Below, piece after piece: positions 37,454 to 46,499 of a stretch of 64,000 bases of DNA. Every line of letters starts with the position of its first letter. Within the stretch, counting starts at the first letter, position 1. The notes beneath the pieces are model-generated. The model had not been told where the DNA came from. It made no database searches and worked only from the letters and a program-made list of their open reading frames with translations. Origin of the DNA: Nocardiopsis gilva YIM 90087 (GTDB taxonomy: Bacteria > Actinomycetota > Actinomycetes > Streptosporangiales > Streptosporangiaceae); the NCBI RefSeq assembly GCF_002263495.1, contig NZ_CP022753.1:2232001-2296000 (forward strand), in the 5' to 3' direction. The translations under genes and the position numbers were made by a program.

Positions 37454-39610
37454 ATGGTTACCTCCGTGCCCCCTGAGAGCGTGCTCGCGACCTCCGCCAC
37501 CGACCCCGCCATGCGCGAGGCGGCCGAGCGCCACCTGCGCGCGCTCGCCGGGCCGTCCGCCCGCCTGCGCGAGGACCAGTGGCGGGCCATCCACGCGCTG
37601 GCCGCCGAGCGGCGGCGCGCCCTGGTCGTCCAGCGCACCGGGTGGGGCAAGTCGGCGGTGTACTTCGTGGCCACCGCGCTGCGCCGGGCCGCGGGCGCCG
37701 GGCCCACGGTCATCATCTCGCCGCTGCTCGCCCTCATGCGCAACCAGATCGCCGCGGCCGAGCGCGCCGGAATCCGCGCGCACACCATCAACAGCTCCAA
37801 CATGACCGCGTGGGAGCAGACGTACGCGGAGGTCGCCGCCGGCGCGGTCGACGTCCTCCTGGTCAGTCCCGAGCGCCTGAACAACCCCGAGTTCCGCGAC
37901 CGCGTCCTCCCCGAGCTCGCCGCGGGTGCCGGGCTCGTGGTCATCGACGAGGCCCACTGCGTCTCCGACTGGGGGCACGACTTCCGCCCCGACTACCGGC
38001 GCATCCGCACCCTGCTGCGCGATCTCCCCGCGGGAATCCCGGTGCTGGCCACCACCGCCACCGCCAACGAGCGGGTCACCCGCGACGTCGCCGAGCAGCT
38101 GGAGGTCGGCGACGGGGCCGGGACGCTTGTCCTGCGCGGGTCCCTGGACCGCGCCAGCCTGCGCCTGGCCGTCGTCGATCTGCCCGACTCCACCGCGCGC
38201 TGGAGCTGGCTCGCCCACCACCTGCCCGAGCTGCCCGGGTCGGGGATCATCTACACGCTCACCGTCGCCGCCGCCACCGAGACGGCGGCGTTCCTCACCG
38301 AGTGCGGGCGCGACGTCCGCGCCTACACCGGGCAGACCGACCCCGAGGATCGCCAGCGGGCCGAGGACGACCTGTTGAACAACCGCATCGAGGCGCTGGT
38401 CGCCACCAGCGCGCTGGGGATGGGCTTCGACAAACCCGACCTGGGGTTCGTCATCCACCTCGGCGCCCCGCAGTCGCCCATCTCCTACTACCAGCAGGTG
38501 GGCCGCGCCGGGCGCGGCGTCGACCGGGCCGAGGCCATCCTGCTGCCCGGCCGCGAGGACCAGGAGATCTGGCGCTACTTCTCGAGCCTGGCGTTCCCAC
38601 CGGAGCAGACCGTCCGCCGGACGCTCGACGCGCTCGCCGCCGCCGACGGCCCGGTGTCCACCCCGCGTCTGGAGACCGAGGTCGACCTGGGGCGGAGCCG
38701 CCTGGAGCAGATGCTCAAGGTGCTCGACGTCGACGGCGCGGTCCGACGGGTGCGCGGCGGCTGGGTGACCACCGGCCAGCCGTGGAGCTATGACGCCGAA
38801 CGCTACGCCGCGGTGACCGCGGCGCGTGAGCGTGAACAGCAGGCCATGCTCGACTACATCGCCACCGACGGCTGCCGCATGGAGTTCCTCCGCCGCCAGC
38901 TCGACGACCCGGAGGCCGCGCCGTGCGGGCGCTGCGACTCCTGCACCGGACGCCGCTGGTCCGCCGAGATCGACCCCGAGCGGCGCGCCGCCGCGGCCGC
39001 GCACCTGGCCCGCCCCGGCACCGCCGTCGCGCCGCGCAAGCAGTGGCCCACCGGGATGGCGGCGCTGGGCGTCTCCGCCTCCGGCAACATCCCCGCCGGA
39101 CAGCGCGCTCAGGAGGGCCGCGCCCTGGCCCGCCTCACCGACATCGGCTGGGGCACCGAGATGCGGCGTCTCCTCGCCGCCGACGCTCCAGACGACCCCG
39201 TGAGCGACCGCGTCTTCCAGGGGATCATCGACGTCCTCGCGGCCTGGCCATGGGAACAGCGCCCGGCCGGGGTCGTCGCGATGCCCTCACGCACCCGCCC
39301 CCGGATGATCACCGACCTGGCCGCGCGCCTGGCCCGGGTCGGCCGCCTCGCACCGGTGGGCACGCTCGACTACACGCACCCCGACGGCCCCGGGCCGCGC
39401 CGCCACAACAGCGCCCAGCGGCTCGCCCAGGTGTGGAACGCGCTGACGGTCGGCGAACCGGTCGCCGCGGCCCTGGCCACCCTGGATGGCCCGGTCCTGC
39501 TGATCGACGACTACACCGACACCGGCTGGACCCTCACCTTGGCTTCTCGCCTGCTGCGCGAGGCGGGAGCCGACGCCGTCCTTCCGCTCACCCTGGCCAC
39601 GCGAGGGTGA
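37454..39610 (+). CDS. recQ: RecQ-family DNA helicase fused to a phosphoribosyltransferase-like domain
   Basis: A 718-residue SF2 helicase. Walker A is QRTGWGKSAVYF, the DEAH box is VIDEAHCVSDWGHDF, and the motif VI region is YYQQVGRAGRGVDRAEA. The zinc-binding segment CGRCDSC follows the RecQ core. No HRDC domain is present. Instead the C-terminal 200 residues end in a type I phosphoribosyltransferase fold with VLLIDDYTDTGWTLTLA, the PRPP-binding loop. This fusion is known in Actinobacteria, but its purpose is unclear. It may couple nucleotide metabolism to repair, or the fold may only bind a nucleotide. The ATG follows AAGGAG by 3 nt. The reading frame is open upstream through ulaA, but only the part from 37454 is coding. 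Confidence 0.93.
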   Translation: MVTSVPPESVLATSATDPAMREAAERHLRALAGPSARLREDQWRAIHALAAERRRALVVQRTGWGKSAVYFVATALRRAAGAGPTVIISPLLALMRNQIAAAERAGIRAHTINSSNMTAWEQTYAEVAAGAVDVLLVSPERLNNPEFRDRVLPELAAGAGLVVIDEAHCVSDWGHDFRPDYRRIRTLLRDLPAGIPVLATTATANERVTRDVAEQLEVGDGAGTLVLRGSLDRASLRLAVVDLPDSTARWSWLAHHLPELPGSGIIYTLTVAAATETAAFLTECGRDVRAYTGQTDPEDRQRAEDDLLNNRIEALVATSALGMGFDKPDLGFVIHLGAPQSPISYYQQVGRAGRGVDRAEAILLPGREDQEIWRYFSSLAFPPEQTVRRTLDALAAADGPVSTPRLETEVDLGRSRLEQMLKVLDVDGAVRRVRGGWVTTGQPWSYDAERYAAVTAAREREQQAMLDYIATDGCRMEFLRRQLDDPEAAPCGRCDSCTGRRWSAEIDPERRAAAAAHLARPGTAVAPRKQWPTGMAALGVSASGNIPAGQRAQEGRALARLTDIGWGTEMRRLLAADAPDDPVSDRVFQGIIDVLAAWPWEQRPAGVVAMPSRTRPRMITDLAARLARVGRLAPVGTLDYTHPDGPGPRRHNSAQRLAQVWNALTVGEPVAAALATLDGPVLLIDDYTDTGWTLTLASRLLREAGADAVLPLTLATRG

Positions 39611-39950
39611 CGGGGGCGCTGGGCGCTGGGCGCTGGACGCCTGTCGCATGCCGCTCCGCGCTGCGGGGCGCACGTGTCCCCCCGAGGTCTGCTGGGCGGC
39701 CTTGTCCGCGGTCGCCCGCGCGATGTTCGGTGGTGAAAAGCAGCACCGACGGCGGAGGGGGCTTGGGGCGCCGATCGCCTGGCGGGCGGGTGAGGGGTCG
39801 GGCAAGCGTCGGGAGCATTGGCCGCTAGCAGGCTCCAGATCCGTAATGCGGGGCGGCACCGACGAGAAGGGGGTTGGGGCCCGCTCGGCTCCTGGGGCGG
39901 GACGCGGGACCCGGCGGCGGGCGTGGGAAAGCGCTCTCCGTCCCCTCCCT

Positions 39951-40015
39951 CCGTTGATCTCGGGATATCGACGGAATTCTCGCCAAAATTCCGTCGATAT
40001 CCCCGAGATCAACGG
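39951..40015. repeat. palindromic intergenic repeat, copy A
   Basis: Arms CCGTTGATCTCGG and CCGAGATCAACGG bound a 65-bp inverted repeat, with GATATCGACGGAATT and AATTCCGTCGATATC inside. A second copy with the same outer and inner arms occurs at 46995-47060. The arms are nearly perfect and could fold into a long hairpin. Confidence 0.8.
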
Positions 40016-40126
40016 AGAGACGGGTGACTGCGGTGGTGAAACGTCAGTAGCGGTCGGGCCGGAATGCCGGTGTTCCGCTGGACGTGAGCGTGCTTCCGCC
40101 ATGCGGGAGCCGGGAGTCCCTTCCGC

Positions 40127-40189
40127 CGATGATCACGGGGATTTTCCCGACAAAACGGGCAAAATCAGTGGCTTATCCCATGATCATCG
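40127..40189. repeat. third palindrome in the repeat nest
   Basis: CGATGATCA (40127-40135) and TGATCATCG (40181-40189) are perfect 9-bp arms around an imperfect inner pairing (GGGATTTTCCCG against CGGGCAAAATC). It differs in sequence from copies A and B and may belong to another repeat family. Confidence 0.55.
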
Positions 40190-40372
40190 CGCAGTAGGGA
40201 TTCCGGACAGCGTCTTACCCGTCTTCCGGCTGCCCGGCCCCGCCTGCGAGCCGACAGGGTGCCTCCACCCCCTCCGCCGTCGGTGCCGCTTTTCACCACC
40301 GAACACCGGAGAGGCCGACCGCGGACAAGGCCGCACAGCAGACCCCCGGCCCCCAGCCAGAGGGACGACGGC

Positions 40373-41275
40373 CTAGGCGTCCCCGAGGTCGGGGCGGGCG
40401 CCGGGCTGGTGGAGGGCACGGGCCGCCAGGGTCTGGGCGTGGCCCAGGGCGTCCTTGGGGTGGCGGCCGGCGAGCCAGGCCGGGAGGAAACCGGCGATGA
40501 AGGCGTCGCCCGCGCCGATCGAGCCCGGTGAGGGCTCCACCGGCTCGGCCGGGACGGTGACGATGTCGTCGCGGGTCTTGGACGCCCACAGCGCTCCCTC
40601 GTCGCCCATCTTGATGACGACGTTGGGGAACCAGGCGGTGAGAACCTTGGCGGCGGCCTCGGGCTCGTCGCGGCCGGTCAACACGCGGGCCTGGTCGTTG
40701 TTGGCGAACAGCAGCCGGGCGCCGTTGGTCCAGTCGAGGAAGTTCTCCGCGCCAGCACGCTCCAGCGGGGCGTGGGAACCGGAGTCGACGGAGATCGACA
40801 TCCCGGTCTCGCGCGCCATGCGCAGCGCCATCCGGGCCGCGCGCCGGGAGTCGTCGTTGATCAGGGTGTAGCCGGAGACGTGCAGGTGGCCGTCGGGGGC
40901 GAAGACGTCGCGCGGCAGGTCCTCGGGCTGGAGCCGGGCGTTGGCGCCGGGGTCGCTGAGCATCGTGCGGTCGCCGCGATGGGTGATCATCACCACGCAG
41001 GTGCCCGTGGGCCGCTCCGGGTCCATGACGAGGCGGGAGTCGATGCCGTAGCCCATCAGCTCCATCTCCCGGGTGCGCCCCGTGATATCGGAGCCGCGAC
41101 GGCCGACGAATGTGGTCTCGGTGCCCTCGATGGCCAGCCACGCCGCGACGTTCGCGCCGGCGCCACCGCCGTAGGTGATGACCGACGCGGGGGTGTCGCT
41201 GCCGCGTGCCAGCGGGTGGAACGCCCGCGCGACAGCGTCGGTCATGAGATCGCCGATCACTACCACTCGTGCCAT
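40373..41275 (-). CDS. PfkB-family sugar kinase
   Basis: A 300-residue ribokinase/PfkB-family carbohydrate kinase. It begins with ARVVVIGDLMTDAVARA. The substrate-binding GGGAGANVAAWLA motif and the catalytic signature SIGAGDAFIAGFLPAWLAG (GAGD with the general-base Asp) are intact. It phosphorylates a sugar or nucleoside, but the substrate cannot be told from the sequence. ATG 41275 is used; the frame is open to 41323. Confidence 0.88.
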   Translation of the reverse strand: MARVVVIGDLMTDAVARAFHPLARGSDTPASVITYGGGAGANVAAWLAIEGTETTFVGRRGSDITGRTREMELMGYGIDSRLVMDPERPTGTCVVMITHRGDRTMLSDPGANARLQPEDLPRDVFAPDGHLHVSGYTLINDDSRRAARMALRMARETGMSISVDSGSHAPLERAGAENFLDWTNGARLLFANNDQARVLTGRDEPEAAAKVLTAWFPNVVIKMGDEGALWASKTRDDIVTVPAEPVEPSPGSIGAGDAFIAGFLPAWLAGRHPKDALGHAQTLAARALHQPGARPDLGDA

Positions 41276-41456
41276 TGCTTCAGCCACCACCTTGCCGCCG
41301 CGTCCCGCGGGTACCGCGCGCATTCGTGCCCGTTAAGACCGTCTGCCATGCGACGTTAACAGGTCTGAGGGGGGCGGCGGGTAACGAAGTGGCAGACCAT
41401 GTAAAGCAGGCGTGGGGTTCGTCACGCCCGGTCGGATCTCGTTTAGGCTCAAAACC

Positions 41457-44183
41457 GTGCAGTCATACCCGAACCACTGGGAAGCCGACGTAGTCCTCAC
41501 CGATGGCGGGACCGCCCACATCCGCCCCATCGTGCCCGAGGACGCCGATCTGCTCCGGGACTTCCATTCACGCCTGTCGCCGGAGACCATCTACTACCGC
41601 TTCTTCGCTCCCTACCCGAAACTCTCCGACCGCGACGTGAAGCGCTTCACCCACGTCGACTACGAGGACCGGGTCGCCCTCGTCGCGACCATCTCCGACG
41701 TCATGCTGGCCGTGGTCCGCTACGACAAGGTGAGCGAGGGCGAGGCCGAGGTGGCCTTCGTCGTGGAGGACGCGCACCAGGGGCGCGGCCTGGCCTCGGT
41801 GCTGCTGGAGCACATCGGTGCGGCCGCCCGTGAGCGCGGTATCCACCGGTTCATCGCCGACGTGCTCCCGGAGAACCGGCGGATGGTCAACGTCTTCCGC
41901 GAGGCCGGGTACACCGCGCAGCAGACCTTCGACGAGGGCGTCATCCGGCTCACCCTCGACCTGGAGCCCACCGCCTCCTCGCAGGAGGTCATGCGCGCCC
42001 GTGAGCAGCGCGCCGAGTCGCGCTCCATCTCCCGGCTGCTGTTCCCCGAGTCGGTCGCCGTCATCGGCGCCAGCCGCACCGCGCACACCATCGGCCAGAC
42101 CGCCCTGCGCAACGTCCTGGCCGGGGACTTCCAGGGACCCGTGTTCCCCGTGCACCCCGAGGCCAAGGCCGTGGCGGGCGTGCGCGCCTACCGGAGCGTG
42201 CTCGACATCCCCGACCCCGTCGACCTCGCCATCGTCGCCGTGCGCGCCGACATGGTCCACGACGTCGTGGACGAATGCGCCCGCAAGGGCGTGCACGGCC
42301 TGGTGGTCGTCAGCTCCGGCTTCGGCGAGGCCGGCCCCGAGGGGCGCGCCCGCCAGGACGAGCTGGTGCGCACCGCCCGCGCCGCCGGAATGCGCGTGGT
42401 GGGACCCAACTGCCTGGGCATCGCCAACACGGACCGCTCGGTGTCGCTCAACGCCACCCTGTCCCCGGACCTGCCGCCGCGCGGCCCCATCGGGTTCTTC
42501 TCCCAGTCCGGCGCGCTCGGCCGGGCCATCCTGCAGCGGGTGGCCGACCGCGGCATGGGACTGACCACCTTCGTCTCGGCCGGGAACCGCGCCGACGTGT
42601 CCGGCAACGACCTGGTGCAGTACTGGCAGGAGGACCCCGCCACCGAGGTCGTCCTGCAGTACCTGGAATCGCTGGGCAACCCGCGCAAGTTCACCCGGCT
42701 GGCGCGGCGCTTGGCCCAGCACAAGCCGGTCGTGGCGGTGCGCAGCGGCGGCTCCTCCCAGGGTGTCCCCACCGGGCACGCCGCCGGTGCGCTGGCCCTT
42801 CCCGACTACGGGGTCGCCTCGCTGTTCCGGCAGGCCGGTGTCGTGCGGGTCGACGACATCACGCAGATGTTCGACGTCGCGCAGCTCTTCGCCTACCAGC
42901 CGCTGCCCACAGGGCCGCGCGTCGGCATCCTCGGCAACTCCGACTCGCTGGGACTGCTGGTCAAGGACGCCTGCCTGCGCTCCGGCCTGAAGCCGCACGA
43001 GCCCGTCGACCTGGGGCCCACGGCCACCGCCGAGGACTTCGACCGCGCGCTGACCGACGCCCTCGCCGACGACGCGGTGCACTCCGTGGTCGTCGTCTTC
43101 ATCCCCGCGCTGAACCCGATCTCCGACGACGTCGCCGAGGTCATGCGGGCCAAGGCCGCGACCAGCGCCAAGCCCATCGTCACGACCTACCTCGGCTACC
43201 AGGGGCTGCCCGAGGAGCTGCGCCGAACCGGGGAGAACGGGGAGACGGTCCGCGGGTCGGTCCCCTCCTACCCCGCGCCGGAGGACGCCGTGCGCGCCCT
43301 CTCCCACGCCACGCGGTACGCCATGTGGCGCCGGCGCGACGCCGGGCGGCACCCCGAACTCCCCGACATCGACGGGGCGCGGGCGCGCGAGATCATCGAC
43401 CGGACCCTCGCCAAGGCCGAGGAGGCCGGGGACATCCCGCAGCCGGTGTGGTTCACCAGCGAGCCGGTGCACAACGAGGAGAACGCCGTCGCGCCGGAGG
43501 ACGCCCGCGACGTGCTCGGCTGCTACGGCATCGACGTGTGGGAGGACATCCCGGTGGCCTCCGCCGAGGAGGCCGTCGCCGCGGCCGAGCGGCTCGGCTA
43601 CCCGGTCGTGGTCAAGGCCAACGCCCCCGACCTGCGGCTGCGCGCGGGGGGCAGCGGCATCCGTGCCGACCTGCGCACGCCGACCGACGTCCGGGGGGCG
43701 TTCACCGCCCTGTTCGACCGGCTCGGCGAGGACGCCATGCTGGCGGTCCAGCGGATGGTGGTCCCGGGAGTGCCAACGGTGATCCGCGCCGGGGAGAACC
43801 CGTCGTTCGGCTCGGTCGTCGGGTTCGGCCTGGCCGACGTCACCGCCGAACTGCTCGACGACCGGGCGTTTCGGCTGGCTCCGCTGACCGACGCCGACGC
43901 CGCCGACCTGGTGCGCGCGGTGCGCTCCTCGCCCCTGCTGTTCGGCCTGCCGGCCGGAGCCACCTCGCTGGCCGAGACGCCCGACGTCGACGCGCTGGAG
44001 GAGCTGCTGATCCGGGTCTCCCGGCTGGTCGACGCGTTCGGTGAGGTCGCCCACGTCGACCTGGACCCGGTCGTCGTGAACGCCGACGGCGCGCATGTCC
44101 TGGGCGCCCGCGTGTGGCTGCGCGAACCGCCCGACCTGCGTCCCGACGTGGGACCGCGGCGGCTGCGCGGGGTCACGTTCTGA
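41457..44183 (+). CDS. GNAT acetyltransferase fused to an NDP-forming acyl-CoA synthetase (Pat-like)
   Basis: A 908-residue protein. The GNAT domain comes first (about residues 15-165; acetyl-CoA loop VVEDAHQGRGLASVLL). A CoA-binding Rossmann domain follows (about 200-300; LFPESVAVIGASRT). Then come the succinyl-CoA-synthetase-like domains (about 310-640; GPNCLGIANTDRSVS and GFFSQSGALGRAIL) and a C-terminal ATP-grasp domain (about 690-890; GYPVVVKANAPDLRLRAGGSG). This is the architecture of Pat-type lysine acetyltransferases that regulate acetyl-CoA synthetase, here with GNAT at the N-terminus as in Actinobacteria. Whether the synthetase half is active is not clear. TAGGCT (41444-41449) lies 7 nt before the GTG start. 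Confidence 0.88.
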   Translation: MQSYPNHWEADVVLTDGGTAHIRPIVPEDADLLRDFHSRLSPETIYYRFFAPYPKLSDRDVKRFTHVDYEDRVALVATISDVMLAVVRYDKVSEGEAEVAFVVEDAHQGRGLASVLLEHIGAAARERGIHRFIADVLPENRRMVNVFREAGYTAQQTFDEGVIRLTLDLEPTASSQEVMRAREQRAESRSISRLLFPESVAVIGASRTAHTIGQTALRNVLAGDFQGPVFPVHPEAKAVAGVRAYRSVLDIPDPVDLAIVAVRADMVHDVVDECARKGVHGLVVVSSGFGEAGPEGRARQDELVRTARAAGMRVVGPNCLGIANTDRSVSLNATLSPDLPPRGPIGFFSQSGALGRAILQRVADRGMGLTTFVSAGNRADVSGNDLVQYWQEDPATEVVLQYLESLGNPRKFTRLARRLAQHKPVVAVRSGGSSQGVPTGHAAGALALPDYGVASLFRQAGVVRVDDITQMFDVAQLFAYQPLPTGPRVGILGNSDSLGLLVKDACLRSGLKPHEPVDLGPTATAEDFDRALTDALADDAVHSVVVVFIPALNPISDDVAEVMRAKAATSAKPIVTTYLGYQGLPEELRRTGENGETVRGSVPSYPAPEDAVRALSHATRYAMWRRRDAGRHPELPDIDGARAREIIDRTLAKAEEAGDIPQPVWFTSEPVHNEENAVAPEDARDVLGCYGIDVWEDIPVASAEEAVAAAERLGYPVVVKANAPDLRLRAGGSGIRADLRTPTDVRGAFTALFDRLGEDAMLAVQRMVVPGVPTVIRAGENPSFGSVVGFGLADVTAELLDDRAFRLAPLTDADAADLVRAVRSSPLLFGLPAGATSLAETPDVDALEELLIRVSRLVDAFGEVAHVDLDPVVVNADGAHVLGARVWLREPPDLRPDVGPRRLRGVTF

Positions 44184-44256
44184 TCCGCCGGTGATCAGTG
44201 GGTCTGGGCCGCGGAAGGGGACCGCGCACGTGCCCGCCGCGGCCGCGGCGCCGCTG

Positions 44257-44439
44257 TCAGGCCGGACGGGGCTCCGGCTCCGGTTCCGGCGGCAGCGGCC
44301 CCGGCCCTGGACCCGGTCCAGGTTCGGGCATCGGCGGCTCGGGCGGCGTGGGCGTCGGGTCGGGCGGCACAGGACCGGGACCCGGCGGCTGCGGTCCGGG
44401 CGGTTCCGGTACGGGTACCGGTGGCACGGTCGCATACAT
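44257..44439 (-). CDS. small proline-rich low-complexity ORF
   Basis: A 60-residue frame from ATG 44439: MYATVPPVPVPEPPGPQPPG followed by Pro/Glu/Gly repeats to the stop. The other strand reads as Gly/Ser-rich repeats, so this may only be a low-complexity spacer. The Pro-Glu periodicity, an ATG and the absence of any competing gene make a small surface or tail-like peptide possible. Low confidence. Confidence 0.35.
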   Translation of the reverse strand: MYATVPPVPVPEPPGPQPPGPGPVPPDPTPTPPEPPMPEPGPGPGPGPLPPEPEPEPRPA

Positions 44440-44589
44440 GTCATCGGCCCTACCCCAGATCAATTCCGGTTATCCGTATCAGCCGCGTCCGTTGATCCGC
44501 GCGCCGATCCGCCCGCCGGTGGGCCGGTCCGCGGCGCACCCTGGGGGCGCGGGATGCGATCTGCTGCCGGAAGAGGGCAGGATGGAGGC

Positions 44590-45186
44590 ATGAGGAAAAC
44601 GCGTGCCGTGCCCACCGACTGGCGCTTGGAGATCGAGCGCAGCGGGTATTACCCCGGTCTCGTGATCGATGCCGTAGCCACAGCTCTCGGCAGCGAGACC
44701 GCCGAGGCCTTCGTGGTCCACCACGAGGCCATTTTCGATCCCGCGATGGAAATGCGGCGGCACACCACGGTCCTGCTGCTCACCCCCACGCGGCTGATCG
44801 TCTGCCACACCGACGAACATCCGCCGACGGAGGGGAACGGGCGTCCGCACGCTTCGACCACCACCGACGCCATCCGGCTCGACAACATCCAGTCCGTCGC
44901 GCTGACGCGGGTGGTCGCCGACCCGGCCAACTACACCCCCGCCAGCCTGCCCAGTGAGGTCGTGCTGAGTATCAGCCTCAACGTCAACTGGGGAGCCATC
45001 GCCCACATCGACCTCGAACCCGCGTCCTGCGCGGACGAGTCCTGCGAGCTCGACCACGGCTACACCGGAGCCATCACCGCCGAACCGCTGACCCTGCGGG
45101 TCAGCCAGGCCGCAGATGGCACCGACTCCGTGTCCACCATGGTCAACTTCGCCAACGTGCTGTCCGAGGCCACGTCCCGCGGCTGA
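44590..45186 (+). CDS. DUF5998 family protein
   Basis: A 198-residue soluble protein starting MRKTRAVPTDWRLEIERSG. It has an all-beta central region (VLLLTPTRLIVCHTDEHP, then IQSVALTRVVADPANY) and a Cys pair in CADESCELDHGYTG. I assign it to DUF5998, an actinobacterial family seen next to the phosphodiesterase gene that follows here. No molecular function is known. GGAGG is only one base before the ATG, so the real ribosome site may be the upstream purine stretch. Confidence 0.78.
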   Translation: MRKTRAVPTDWRLEIERSGYYPGLVIDAVATALGSETAEAFVVHHEAIFDPAMEMRRHTTVLLLTPTRLIVCHTDEHPPTEGNGRPHASTTTDAIRLDNIQSVALTRVVADPANYTPASLPSEVVLSISLNVNWGAIAHIDLEPASCADESCELDHGYTGAITAEPLTLRVSQAADGTDSVSTMVNFANVLSEATSRG

Positions 45187-45356
45187 CGGGTGAGGCGGGC
45201 GGCACCGGCGGGTAGGTGTAGCGACGCCGAACAGCGGAAATCGATCGGTCGCGGATCCGACATCTCCGGCTCTCAACGCCATCCCCGCACGGGGCGGCCC
45301 GGGCCGGGGCGGACATCGGTCCCGACCCGGCCCGAGAGGCAGGTGGATCATCCCCG

Positions 45357-46490
45357 ATGAACGCGACCCCGTTCGAATCCCCGCGCTACGGCGGCGCCTC
45401 GCTCGCCGACCTGACCCCGTCGGTTCTCGCGTCGCTCGGCGTACCGGGGGAGAGCGCCCCTCTGGGCCTGCCCCCGGTGCGCCGCGCCTGCGTACTGCTG
45501 GTCGACGGCATGGGCTGGGAGCCGCTCCTCGCGAACCGCTCCTGCGCTCCGTTCCTGTCCTCCCTCGTCGACGCCGCCGCGCCGATCACCGCCGCTTTCC
45601 CGACGACCACCGCCACCAGCCTCACCACCCTGGGCACCGGCCTGTCGCCCGGGCACCACGGCGTCATCGGCCTCCAGGTCGCCATCCCGGGCAGTGACCG
45701 CATCCTGCACCAGCTCCGCTGGGACCCCGACGTCGAGCCCGAGACCTGGCAGCCCCGCGCCACCGTCTACGAGCGCGCCGAGCGGGCCGGGGTGACGACC
45801 TCCTACATCGCGGCCGGCGAGTTCGAGGGCGGCGGGCTGAGCCGGGCATCGGCGCGCGGCAGCACCTACGTGCCCGCCAACGACATCACCGAGCTCGCGG
45901 TCCAGACCGCCGCAACGCTCACCTCCGCCGATCGCGCCCTGGCGTTCGTCTACCACCCCGACCTCGACCTGTACGGCCACATGTTCGGTGTGGACTCCGC
46001 CTACTGGCGGCTGCACCTGGGGCACGTCGACCGCCTCGCCGAACAGATCGCCGACGCCCTGCCGCCCGACGCCGCGCTCTACATCACCGCCGACCACGGC
46101 ATGGTCGACACCGGCCCCGACACCCGCATCGACGTCGAGTCCGACCCCGACCTCAGCGCGGGCGTCCGGGTCCTGGCGGGCGAGGCGCGGGTCCGGCAGG
46201 TCTACGTCCGCGACGGCGCGGCCGACGATGTCCTGGCCGCTTGGCGGGAGCGCCTCGACGGGCGCGCGGAGGTGATCACCCGCGACGACGCCATCGCCCG
46301 GGACCTGTTCGGCGCGGTCGACGACGGCGTCCGCGAACGCATCGGCGACGTCCTGGCGCTGGCCCACGGGGACATCGCGCTGGTCGCCCCGAAGGCCGAG
46401 CCGGTGGAGAGCTCTCTGGTCGGTCAGCACGGGTCGCTCACACCCGTGGAACTGAGGGTGCCCCTGTTGCGGGTGACCACGGTGGCCTAA
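45357..46490 (+). CDS. alkaline-phosphatase-superfamily nucleotide pyrophosphatase/phosphodiesterase
   Basis: A 377-residue protein of the alkaline phosphatase/phosphodiesterase superfamily. The first metal ligand lies in LLVDGMGWEPLL and the nucleophile Thr in PTTTATSLTTLGTGLSPG. Further ligands lie in YHPDLDLYGHMFG and ITADHGMVDTGP. It should hydrolyse phosphodiesters or nucleotides. No signal peptide is seen, so it is cytoplasmic. The ATG at 45357 follows the DUF5998 gene by 170 bp. Confidence 0.88.
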   Translation: MNATPFESPRYGGASLADLTPSVLASLGVPGESAPLGLPPVRRACVLLVDGMGWEPLLANRSCAPFLSSLVDAAAPITAAFPTTTATSLTTLGTGLSPGHHGVIGLQVAIPGSDRILHQLRWDPDVEPETWQPRATVYERAERAGVTTSYIAAGEFEGGGLSRASARGSTYVPANDITELAVQTAATLTSADRALAFVYHPDLDLYGHMFGVDSAYWRLHLGHVDRLAEQIADALPPDAALYITADHGMVDTGPDTRIDVESDPDLSAGVRVLAGEARVRQVYVRDGAADDVLAAWRERLDGRAEVITRDDAIARDLFGAVDDGVRERIGDVLALAHGDIALVAPKAEPVESSLVGQHGSLTPVELRVPLLRVTTVA

Positions 46491-46499
46491 GGTTGCGCC

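Larger units (their letters stand above)
39684..40345. repeat. gene-free repeat nest bounded by 78-bp inverted arms
   Basis: The left arm (39684-39761) and right arm (40268-40345) are imperfect inverted copies of one another across 78 bp. The central part, about TTCGGTGGTGAAAAGC and CACCGACGGCGGAGG, is almost identical. Between them lie two further palindromes (39951-40015 and 40127-40189). No frame has coding character. The whole is about 660 bp between recQ and the sugar kinase. It could be a non-autonomous mobile element or a folded regulatory RNA; neither is shown. Confidence 0.7.
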
